A DNA stretch of 22,026 nt from Euplotes aediculatus (Eukaryota > Ciliophora > Spirotrichea > Euplotida > Euplotidae), in the NCBI GenBank assembly GCA_030463445.1, contig JAQGFW010027010.1:1-22026 (forward strand), written 5' to 3'. The first letter of the stretch is position 1, and the number at the start of each line of letters is the position of its first letter. The notes below the pieces were generated by a model. It ran no database searches, was not told where the DNA came from, and was given only the letters and a program-made list of their open reading frames with translations. A program made the translations under genes and the position numbers. Shown here piece by piece: positions 1-6,626 of this stretch.

Positions 1-8
1 AATTAAGA

Positions 9-40
9 TAAAATGCCACGTTTTGAGACGTGGCATTTTA
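9..40 (-). terminator. Intrinsic terminator of the TonB-receptor operon
   Basis: A 13-bp perfect stem (9-21 with 28-40) closes a 6-nt loop, and its outer base pairs are A/T-rich. Read leftward it lies just past the TonB-receptor stop codon and ends in a T-rich run. Because the stem begins with A's and ends with T's, it could also stop rightward transcription entering from beyond the window. Confidence 0.85.
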
Positions 41-44
41 TTTA

Positions 45-2495
45 TCAAAAGAAATTAAGATACATTTCTAAGCCAATATAACGAGGGCGACTCCACGAAA
101 TCTGATTGCCCCATTCGTATTCAAAACCATGCTGAATAAACCTTGTATCGGTTAGGTTTTTACCCCAAAGTGCAATACTCCATTTCCCGTTTTTAGGCAT
201 AAAAGCTGCACGTGCATTTACAATTGTCGAGGCTCTACGAGCCAAAATTTCTGAATTACTAATGTCATTGTAGGCATTACCGACGTGGTTGATGTTTCCA
301 CCCAAGATGATTCGGTAATTACTCTGGAGTTCAATCGTGTATTGCGGAGCAACCGAAAGTGTAAAATTAGGAGCTTTCAACAAGCGGTTTCCTGCATAAC
401 TGATTGGGGTTCCATTTTCATCTTCTCCAAAAATAAAATCACGGTATTTCATCCCAACTAAACCGCTCGAAACATCCAATCGCAGGCGTTTATACATCCA
501 GCTAAACTCACCTTCGATACCCGCCCCATTGGTACGATAAGCGTTGGCAACACTGATTCTATAACCTTGGTCAAGGATTTCTTGTTTGTTTCTGTACCCA
601 ACATAAAATGCTGCCAAATTCAGTTTGGTTCTTTCATTAAATTTAGTTTTATAGCCAATCTCAAAAGTATTGACAAATTCGGGTTTAAAGAGTAAACTTG
701 CCCCACTTGAGTCGTAAGTTACACTCGTATTGAATCCTGCTCCTTTAAAACCTCTCGAATATTTAAAATATCCCATCGAAAACGGGTTAAATTCATAATT
801 TAAGCTTAAGTCTCCCGAAAATACATTATCAACTGTTGAAAGCTGAATGGGGGCATCTTTTGTACCTAATTCGATGGCATAATATTCGATTATACCTACA
901 TCTTTTTGTCTAAAATTAAAATATGAAAGCGGCTGGTAATAATTCATCTTCTTGCTTTCGGATGTAAAACGTAGCCCTCCGGAAATACTAAATTGCTTAT
1001 TGATACGGTATTGGCTTGATATAAATGCAGCAGCACTTTGCGATTTAATCTCGGCGTTTGTTGTTGCAGATTCGATGTAATTCGGAATCTGACCGATTGT
1101 TTGTCCTAATAAAACTTCTGCAACTGGCAAAAAATCGGTGGCCAGCGTAAAAGTATCTCGCCCTGCAATGTTTTCATTCAAATAATAAAGACCTGCTATA
1201 TAAGAAAACTTTTTATCTCTCGGCGATGAAAAACGGATTTCTTGACTAAAACTTTTTAGTTTTTGGTTTCTTCCCCATCCCGAAACATTCTTCATCGTCT
1301 GGTCATTATCGCCAAAATATTTATCAATTGATGAATTATACGCCGTAATTGAAGTCAGAATACCCTTCTCAATTTGAGATTCTACTTTTACTGTGGCACC
1401 ATACTGGTCTCTTTCAAATGTATTAGGCGTATTTTGGTTAGTACTTTCGTAGCCATCAGCCGGAAAACCAAGCGGTTCTTCCCCATCCGAGCCAGCACCA
1501 TAAACAAAGGTATTTTCGCCTTTTCCATCACGACCATAGAAAAAGCGACCTGTTACATTCGTTTTTTCGTTGTGTTTATAAAATAACGACCCTCTGAACC
1601 CTCCAAAGCGAGTTTTATTGAAAGGCTCTAATGCGGGATTCGTATCTTTTATAAAGCCGTTTCGCCCTGTATATGCACCCGTGAGTCTAAAAGCTAATTT
1701 ATTTTTGATGATTTCGGTATTGTATTTACCTCTAAACTGCATGAATCCGTAATTCCCAAAATTTATTTCGGCTTGTCCGTTAGTAGCAAATTCGGGCGTT
1801 TCAGAAACCACATTGACAACTCCACCAACCGTATTTTTACCAAAAAGTGTTCCTTGCGGTCCTCTCAAAACTTCAACTCTTTCGATATCAAAAAGGGTAG
1901 AATTAAATCCAAAACCTCTCGAATAATATACATCATCAATGTATAACGCTACTGTTGATTCAAAGCCTACATTATCAAAGTTTGAAGATAATCCACGAAT
2001 CGAGAATGACGGCTGTGATGCCAACCAAGAATCTGTCAGCATATTTGGCACATTATTGAGGGCTTCGATTGTACTGTAAACGCTTCTTCTTTCTATCTCA
2101 CTTGAGTTTATAACGGTTGCTGCCACAGGTACTTTTTGGAGAAATTCCTCAACTCTTCTTGCCGAAACCACAACATCGGCAAGCTGCATATCGTTGCTGA
2201 TAAGTTCAAAATTGACCTCATAATTTGCCAAGCCTCTGATACTGATTTCTTTCTCATTACTCTGAAACCCAATAAATTTAGCAACAAGAGTTATCTCTCT
2301 TTGAGTCTCAGGTACTTGTAACTCATACGAACCACTTATATTGACGATAGTTCCTCTTGTTGAACCTTTAACCGAAACAGTAGCTCCGATAAGATTTTCT
2401 CCATTTTCGGCTCTAAGCACTTTTCCTCTGATAGTAACTTGGGCAACAGTCTGAAAACAGATAAAAAGTAATATTATAGGTAAAATTTTTCTCAT
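45..2495 (-). CDS. TonB-dependent outer-membrane receptor with N-terminal carboxypeptidase-regulatory-like domain
   Basis: An outer-membrane transporter of 816 residues that would import a ligand using TonB/ExbBD energy. The signal peptide is residues 1-18 (ending TVAQ). A CarboxypepD_reg-like beta-sandwich follows at about 20-98 (GKVLRAENGENLIGATVSVK). A TonB-box-like stretch (DVVVSA) lies near 107-112, and the plug is about 115-230, with SIRGL, the IDDVY strand and the conserved VEVLRGPQGTLFGKNTVGG. The remainder is a beta-barrel ending in an aromatic residue (NFF), the usual outer-membrane insertion signal. The plug resembles siderophore/iron-complex receptors more than SusC, and no SusD is adjacent, but the ligand cannot be told. 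It is the last gene of a three-gene operon, 29 nt after the small carboxypeptidase-regulatory-like protein, with a terminator immediately downstream. Confidence 0.93.
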   Translation of the reverse strand: MRKILPIILLFICFQTVAQVTIRGKVLRAENGENLIGATVSVKGSTRGTIVNISGSYELQVPETQREITLVAKFIGFQSNEKEISIRGLANYEVNFELISNDMQLADVVVSARRVEEFLQKVPVAATVINSSEIERRSVYSTIEALNNVPNMLTDSWLASQPSFSIRGLSSNFDNVGFESTVALYIDDVYYSRGFGFNSTLFDIERVEVLRGPQGTLFGKNTVGGVVNVVSETPEFATNGQAEINFGNYGFMQFRGKYNTEIIKNKLAFRLTGAYTGRNGFIKDTNPALEPFNKTRFGGFRGSLFYKHNEKTNVTGRFFYGRDGKGENTFVYGAGSDGEEPLGFPADGYESTNQNTPNTFERDQYGATVKVESQIEKGILTSITAYNSSIDKYFGDNDQTMKNVSGWGRNQKLKSFSQEIRFSSPRDKKFSYIAGLYYLNENIAGRDTFTLATDFLPVAEVLLGQTIGQIPNYIESATTNAEIKSQSAAAFISSQYRINKQFSISGGLRFTSESKKMNYYQPLSYFNFRQKDVGIIEYYAIELGTKDAPIQLSTVDNVFSGDLSLNYEFNPFSMGYFKYSRGFKGAGFNTSVTYDSSGASLLFKPEFVNTFEIGYKTKFNERTKLNLAAFYVGYRNKQEILDQGYRISVANAYRTNGAGIEGEFSWMYKRLRLDVSSGLVGMKYRDFIFGEDENGTPISYAGNRLLKAPNFTLSVAPQYTIELQSNYRIILGGNINHVGNAYNDISNSEILARRASTIVNARAAFMPKNGKWSIALWGKNLTDTRFIQHGFEYEWGNQISWSRPRYIGLEMYLNFF

Positions 2496-2524
2496 GTATT
2501 AGGTAGTATAAATTTTGATTAGGG

Positions 2525-2953
2525 TTATTCAGATGATGGAATAGAAGCAACGGTTCTGGGTTCTTCTTTTGGTAAATCTTTATTTGTTTTGGTTTTTTTA
2601 GCTACTACTCCGAAAAGTTTTTTTATAGCTCGATTCTTACCAATTAATTCAAAATTTTGGACAACTTTGATGGCACCATCGGCTGTAATCGGAATTTCTA
2701 AACTATGAAAACCATCATAAGTGGCTACTAAAATTGTCAGTTTGCTTTTTACATTTAAAACATACTGACCAGTTTCGTCTGTAATTGTACCACGATTAGT
2801 ACCTTTAATCACTACGTTTGCTCCGATGATTGGCTCATCTGACCCATCACGAAGCACTTTACCCGTAATTTGTGTACTCTGTGCAATCACCGATGATGTC
2901 ATATAGCACCAAACGGCAACCGCAATTGCGGATGTTTTAGGAAAGGATTTCAT
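2525..2953 (-). CDS. Small exported carboxypeptidase-regulatory-like domain protein
   Basis: A 142-residue exported protein made almost entirely of one CarboxypepD_reg-like domain. Residues 1-25 form a signal peptide ending SSVIAQ. The domain (about 28-103) carries the typical GKVLRDGSDEPIIGANVVIKG and GTITDETGQYVL motifs. A short lysine-rich, probably disordered tail follows. The domain is clearly related to the N-terminal domain of the TonB receptor encoded 29 nt downstream, so the operon encodes the same fold twice, once free and once fused. The upstream coiled-coil gene ends 49 nt away, and no promoter is visible in either gap, so all three are probably cotranscribed. The function of free-standing versions is not established. 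It is a complete gene with its own signal peptide and start, not an obvious fragment of a larger receptor. Confidence 0.85.
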   Translation of the reverse strand: MKSFPKTSAIAVAVWCYMTSSVIAQSTQITGKVLRDGSDEPIIGANVVIKGTNRGTITDETGQYVLNVKSKLTILVATYDGFHSLEIPITADGAIKVVQNFELIGKNRAIKKLFGVVAKKTKTNKDLPKEEPRTVASIPSSE

Positions 2954-3002
2954 TGCAGTTATTTTTTTGGGTTACACTTTTTTAATCACAGGAATTCCAA
3001 AA

Positions 3003-3764
3003 TCAAGGGTTCAATTTTGACTCTAAAATTCTAATTGCTTTTTCTTGGTAAAGTTTTGCTTTATCCAAATCATTTTGTTGTTCGTATTGCTTATTGCTAA
3101 ATCTTACTTTTTCTAATAAACTTGTTGTGGCAAACAATAATGTTTTGTTTGGGTCATATTGATGTGGTTGAAGCTGAACTTTCATTTCGAGTAAAACATC
3201 TATCGTTTTATCAAAAACCCACCACGCTTCTGTATTACCGTCAAAAGCTTTATTTATCTTGATTTGACCTTTTGATTCATCTTCATCAAACTGTAAACCG
3301 AGCGATTCTTCTGATAATCTTCCAATAAAGGCCTCTCTGACTTTTGCGATAGGTTGATTATAAATTCTGATTATTTCAGGATTATTTTTTAATGCTAAAT
3401 CATATTTCAGCATTTCGATACTTTTGAAGGCTATATTTAGCTCGTTGGTAGTCAAAGCCAGTTTGTTTTCTAACTGAGTCTTTTGGTCTTCGAGAGTGTT
3501 CCGCTGTTCGGTAAGTTTGTTATTTGCAGAGATTTGGTAATTGACAGAATCCCTAAGGTTTATAACCCATGTCATAAACCGTTTGTTGCTTTCATGCAAA
3601 CTTTGGTTTTCTTCGGTAAGCTGTTTGTTATTAATAGTACTTTCATTCAATTTTCTTCTCAAATTGGCAATTAATCTTTCTTGTTTCTCTTGGGCAAAAA
3701 GCGAGCTTTCAGACAATAGCAAGAAAATCAATACCAACGAGAAGCCAAAGTAGAGTTTCTTCAT
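3003..3764 (-). CDS. Exported coiled-coil protein of unknown function
   Basis: A 253-residue protein that I do not recognise. Residues 1-24 form a signal peptide (hydrophobic core VLIFLLL, cleavage near LFAQ). Residues 26-125 are rich in E, K, Q, N and L with heptad-like spacing and should form a long coiled coil. A separate, probably globular C-terminal region (about 130-253) contains WWVF near its middle and ends in a K/E/Q-rich helix. It is first in the operon with the small regulatory-like-domain protein and the TonB receptor, and it has its own strong promoter at 3806-3836, with a leader of about 35 nt. The coiled coil could make it a periplasmic spacer or scaffold, but that is inference from shape and position only. 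Confidence 0.8.
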   Translation of the reverse strand: MKKLYFGFSLVLIFLLLSESSLFAQEKQERLIANLRRKLNESTINNKQLTEENQSLHESNKRFMTWVINLRDSVNYQISANNKLTEQRNTLEDQKTQLENKLALTTNELNIAFKSIEMLKYDLALKNNPEIIRIYNQPIAKVREAFIGRLSEESLGLQFDEDESKGQIKINKAFDGNTEAWWVFDKTIDVLLEMKVQLQPHQYDPNKTLLFATTSLLEKVRFSNKQYEQQNDLDKAKLYQEKAIRILESKLNP

Positions 3765-3805
3765 CGGTGATGTATTTATAGGTAAGCATTAAGGAAATTG
3801 CAAAA

Positions 3806-3836
3806 CAAATATAATTATTCTTTCGATATTTTCAAA
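3806..3836 (-). promoter_or_regulatory. Promoter of the coiled-coil/TonB-receptor operon
   Basis: On the minus strand, TTTG (3836-3833), 19 nt, then TATATTTG (3813-3806), an exact match to the Bacteroidota housekeeping promoter (TTTG, 19-21 nt, TAnnTTTG). Transcription should begin near 3799, about 35 nt before the start codon at 3764. Confidence 0.8.
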
Positions 3837-3904
3837 AAAAAATGAAAACTATTTTCAAAAACATCGTAATTAGTTATAAATAATTGCTTATCAAGCAATT
3901 AAAA

Positions 3905-3938
3905 CAAAATCCCATCCAGTAACCTGAATGGGATTTTG
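3905..3938 (-). terminator. Intrinsic terminator of mdh
   Basis: An 11-bp perfect stem (3905-3915 with 3928-3938) whose apex can add a further CAG/CTG pairing. It lies 23 nt past the mdh stop codon and, read leftward, is followed by a T-rich run. It insulates mdh from the operon promoter at 3806-3836. Confidence 0.8.
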
Positions 3939-3961
3939 CAATTTCTTATAATTGATAAATT

Positions 3962-4906
3962 TTAGACATTTAGTGTTTTTAAAACATCATTCATGTTGCG
4001 TACTGCATTAGCCGATTTCTCGAATGTTGCTTTTTCGTCATTGTTTAAGCGATAGTTAATTATTTTTTCCCAACCATTTTTGCCTAATACAACTGGCACA
4101 CCCAAACAAATGTCTTTTTGTCCGTATTCGCCATTGAGAGCAACCGAACACGGAATGATTTTCTTTTCGTCACGGATAATAGCTTCTACAACCGAGCAAG
4201 TGGCTGCACCTGGTGCATACCAAGCCGATGTTCCCAAAAGACCTGTCAAAGTAGCACCACCTACCATCGTATCAGCAGCGATTTTCGACAAGGCTTCTTT
4301 CGCCAACATACGACTCACTGGTACACCTTGCCAAGTAGCAAGACGAGTCAGCGGAATCATCGTTGTATCGCCGTGTCCTCCGATTACGTTAGCGTGCAAA
4401 TCTCCCTGCGAAACCCCCATTGCTTGTGATAAAAAATAACGGAAACGTGATGAGTCTAAAGCTCCACCCATGCCGATTATTTTTTTCTTAGGTAAACCCA
4501 TTGACTGAGCGACCTGCAAAGCCAAATAAGTCATAGTATCCATTGGGTTTGATACAATAACCAAAATAGCTTTTGGTGAATGAGTAAGGATATTTGTAAC
4601 AACAGTCTTAACGATACCAGCGTTGATTCCGATAAGTTCTTCACGAGTCATGCCTGGTTTTCGTGGTAAGCCAGAAGTAATAACCACAACATCAGATTTG
4701 GCAGTTTTTGTGTAATCGTTGGTTGAGCCAATGATTGTTGTATCGAAACCTTCTAAAGCAGCACACTGCATTAAGTCCATTGCTTTGCCCTCGGCAACAC
4801 CTTCTTTGATGTCAAGCAATACTAATTCATCTACAATTTGTTTACGAGCGATGTTATCGGCGGTTGTAGCTCCAACAGCACCTGCACCTACGACAGTTAC
4901 TTTCAT
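3962..4906 (-). CDS. mdh: Malate dehydrogenase (NAD-dependent, LDH-like type)
   Basis: Cytoplasmic enzyme interconverting malate and oxaloacetate with NAD in the citric acid cycle. It has 314 residues, usual for the LDH-like bacterial MDH class. Visible motifs are the dinucleotide-binding GAGAVG (7-12), Asp32 at the end of the second strand (favouring NAD over NADP), and the active-site loop GLPRKPGMTREEL. In that loop Arg82 lies where lactate dehydrogenases have Gln, with Arg88 nearby. VSNPMD gives Asn120, LDSSRFR gives Asp151 and Arg154, and the catalytic His178 sits in GGHGD. It is a single gene with a terminator at 3905-3938 and a candidate promoter at 5072-5103. That promoter would give an unusually long leader, about 160 nt, containing the 11-bp repeat array. 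Confidence 0.97.
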   Translation of the reverse strand: MKVTVVGAGAVGATTADNIARKQIVDELVLLDIKEGVAEGKAMDLMQCAALEGFDTTIIGSTNDYTKTAKSDVVVITSGLPRKPGMTREELIGINAGIVKTVVTNILTHSPKAILVIVSNPMDTMTYLALQVAQSMGLPKKKIIGMGGALDSSRFRYFLSQAMGVSQGDLHANVIGGHGDTTMIPLTRLATWQGVPVSRMLAKEALSKIAADTMVGGATLTGLLGTSAWYAPGAATCSVVEAIIRDEKKIIPCSVALNGEYGQKDICLGVPVVLGKNGWEKIINYRLNNDEKATFEKSANAVRNMNDVLKTLNV

Positions 4907-4961
4907 ATTTGTTCTGAACTAAATTTATGTGATTGAATAATAACGATTGTCAAACAGTAGG

Positions 4962-5047
4962 CATTCGGTTGTCATTCGGTTGCACAAAACAAGATTCGAT
5001 AATTATAACTCATCAACTGAATGACTATCGAATGACCACAGAATGAC
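4962..5047. repeat. 11-bp-periodic inverted repeat array in the mdh/DUF1232 intergenic gap
   Basis: Two head-to-tail copies of CATTCGGTTGt/c (4962-4972 and 4973-4983) face three copies of GAATGAC at 5019-5025, 5030-5036 and 5041-5047. All five steps have a period of exactly 11 bp. The two groups are inverted relative to each other: 4962-4982 pairs with 5014-5034 over 21 positions with 18 Watson-Crick pairs, two G-T pairs and one mismatch, leaving a 31-nt loop. It could be a helically phased protein-binding array or an RNA leader structure. This is the main content of the 283-nt gap between the divergent genes. Confidence 0.75.
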
Positions 5048-5071
5048 AATGAACAACTCTCATTGACGGTC

Positions 5072-5103
5072 CAAATTTATTGCACTATTCCAATAAAACC
5101 TAA
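5072..5103 (-). promoter_or_regulatory. Candidate mdh promoter
   Basis: On the minus strand, TTAG (5103-5100), 20 nt, then TAAATTTG (5079-5072). The -7 element fits TAnnTTTG exactly and the -33 element matches TTTG at two of four positions. Transcription would start near 5065, placing the repeat array inside a long mdh leader. A closer promoter was not found. Confidence 0.45.
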
Positions 5104-5189
5104 ATGATTTTTTACTTTTTCTTGGATTTTTCCAAAATTCTATACTTTTTTAACTTATTTTTTGTTATTGACTAAAAAACACACCAAAA

Positions 5190-5621
5190 ATGGCCGATAG
5201 TACAGTTTCAAAATCAGATTTACTTTCCAAAATATTAGAATCTTTTGTTTTTAAAAGTGCAATGGGTAAAGCCCCACGGATAGCTCGAAATGCCGAGAGT
5301 TTACTCAAATTATTGCGTAATTCGCTCCAAAAAACTCAAGAATTGGGTGTAGGCGGCATTGCTGACGAAATTAGAAATAAAGTTACGCTTCTGGGTAGAT
5401 TGGTAAAGGCATACGCCGCTGGGCAATATCGTCAAATAGATAATCTGAGTTTGATAAAAATCATTGCAGGATTAATTTACTTCCTCTCTCCGATTGATGT
5501 TTTACCCGATATTCTACCATTTATTGGACTTACAGATGATATGGCGTTGTTAATATTCATTACTAAAAGTATCGGTGATGAATTACAAAAATTTGAAGAT
5601 TGGGAGAAAGACAATAATTAA
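5190..5621 (+). CDS. DUF1232 (YkvA-like) family protein
   Basis: A 143-residue protein with the DUF1232 signature at about 86-125: IYFLSPIDVLPDILPFIGLTDDMALL, quoted here in parts as YFLSPIDVLPD and GLTDDMALL. This is a short hydrophobic, proline-broken segment of unknown biochemical role, found in many bacteria and plausibly membrane-associated. No signal peptide is seen. Residues 1-85 look helical and charged. The gene is divergent from mdh and convergent with the barrel protein at 5716-6438. Its promoter is not clear: the only candidate, TA-N3-TTTG near 5157, has one extra base in the spacer and no good -33 box. Confidence 0.85.
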   Translation: MADSTVSKSDLLSKILESFVFKSAMGKAPRIARNAESLLKLLRNSLQKTQELGVGGIADEIRNKVTLLGRLVKAYAAGQYRQIDNLSLIKIIAGLIYFLSPIDVLPDILPFIGLTDDMALLIFITKSIGDELQKFEDWEKDNN

Positions 5622-5632
5622 ATATTTATGTT

Positions 5633-5672
5633 TTTCCATAGGATAGGGTTTGCAAACCCTATCCTATGGAAA
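5633..5672. repeat. Perfect 40-bp palindrome between convergent genes
   Basis: Positions 5633 and 5672 and all pairs between them are complementary (20 bp per arm, centre TGCA, no spacer). The core is AGGGTTTGCAAACCCT. It lies 11 nt past the DUF1232 stop and 43 nt before the stop of the opposing gene, so it probably acts as a two-way terminator. A run of A, not T, follows the hairpin in both reading directions, which is atypical for intrinsic termination. Confidence 0.8.
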
Positions 5673-5715
5673 GAAAAAAATCTAAGTTGTACATATGAGT
5701 TAAACCTATTTCAAT

Positions 5716-6438
5716 CTACCAATTCACCCCAACCGTTATACCAGCATTTGGCACAACGCCAGCTTTATCAACAAATTCGAGAATAGCTCCATTATCGTCA
5801 TTGTACAAAAAACCAATTTGTTGCTGTTGTCTTTGCAAATTTTGATTTTTACTTAGAAGTCTGAGTCCGCCACCTAAGTAAGTATCAATGTACAAATGCT
5901 GAAAAAGCGTAAACTGATACCCAATATTCAATCCTGCTGTACCGCCAAAATAATCTACTTTGCCTTTGTTCCTAATCAATTGATAATTTGATTGTCCGTT
6001 TACGTTATTGTAGCTGTAAAACGAATTATCAAAATCGTTTTGATTGTAGTCTAATTTTAGAAATGGAGCTAAATAAACGCCGTATTTGAATGGTTTTTCT
6101 GGATTTTCGTCAATAAATTTTGATTTTAGCTTCGGGATGTATATTCTTCTTTCGAGTAAAACCGACGCCCCAATCCAATCAGTAAAATTTTGGTAAGAGT
6201 TACCTGTTGGGTCAAGCTGATTATATCCATCACTTTTTTTATAACGAATCCCAAAAACAACATTCATGCTTCTGCTTTTTTCGTTATTGAACTTTTCAAA
6301 CCCCAACTGCAACGAGTTTGTAACCAATCCAAGCGGATAAAATTTCATTACTGTCAACGGTTTTTCTTCTTTTTCTTGGGCAAAAACTGACGTAAACAAG
6401 CAAAGAAGTGAGGCAGTCGAGATAAAAAGCTTTTTCAT
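5716..6438 (-). CDS. Exported outer-membrane beta-barrel protein, unknown function
   Basis: A 240-residue protein, with the start set at the Met of MKKLFISTASLL because that begins a normal signal peptide. An in-frame ATG six codons upstream (6456) would only add a polar extension. Cleavage is expected after SVFA (SVFAQ). The mature part has alternating hydrophobic/aromatic strands (GLVTNSLQLGFEKF, YGVYLAPFLKLDY, TAGLNIGYQF, YIDTYLGGGLRLL) and ends in a strand with a terminal aromatic pattern (GITVGVNW), as in small Bacteroidota outer-membrane barrels. No specific family is recognised. It is divergent from the metalloprotease, and the 188-nt gap between them has only weak promoter-like sequences for this gene (TCTATTTG on the minus strand near 6512-6519, no -33 partner). 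Confidence 0.8.
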   Translation of the reverse strand: MKKLFISTASLLCLFTSVFAQEKEEKPLTVMKFYPLGLVTNSLQLGFEKFNNEKSRSMNVVFGIRYKKSDGYNQLDPTGNSYQNFTDWIGASVLLERRIYIPKLKSKFIDENPEKPFKYGVYLAPFLKLDYNQNDFDNSFYSYNNVNGQSNYQLIRNKGKVDYFGGTAGLNIGYQFTLFQHLYIDTYLGGGLRLLSKNQNLQRQQQQIGFLYNDDNGAILEFVDKAGVVPNAGITVGVNW

Positions 6439-6567
6439 AAAATTAATGTTTAACATTTTAATTTAATTGTGAAGACCCTTCATGATAGAGAATGGTTGTA
6501 ATGATAACGGCCAAATAGACGTCTATATTTAATATTGGTAGGAGTTCATCTATAAATTGTCTTTAGC

Positions 6568-6599
6568 TTTCGAGTTGATTCATAAATTTTATATCTTTA
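6568..6599 (+). promoter_or_regulatory. Weak candidate promoter of the metalloprotease gene
   Basis: TTTC (6568-6571), 20 nt, TATCTTTA (6592-6599). This is one mismatch from consensus in each element, with correct spacing, giving a leader of about 20 nt before the ATG at 6627. Confidence 0.4.
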
Positions 6600-6626
6600 A
6601 GACTCGTTAACAACCTCAAAAAATTC

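Noticed and set aside
45-2495. SusC-type receptor of a polysaccharide-utilisation locus
   Set aside because: No SusD gene follows, the protein is shorter than typical SusC (about 1000 residues), and the plug looks like siderophore-type receptors.
4080-4439. Open reading frame of 119 codons on the plus strand inside mdh
   Set aside because: It lies wholly antisense to a complete, well-conserved mdh and has no signal peptide, family resemblance or promoter; it is a shadow of mdh codon use.
3962-4906. Lactate dehydrogenase
   Set aside because: The active-site loop has Arg82 (GLPRKPG), which selects dicarboxylic substrates; lactate dehydrogenases have Gln at this position.
4962-5047. Short CRISPR-like array
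   Set aside because: The units are only 7-11 bp, contiguous, and inverted relative to each other, with no spacers of 25-40 bp and no cas genes.
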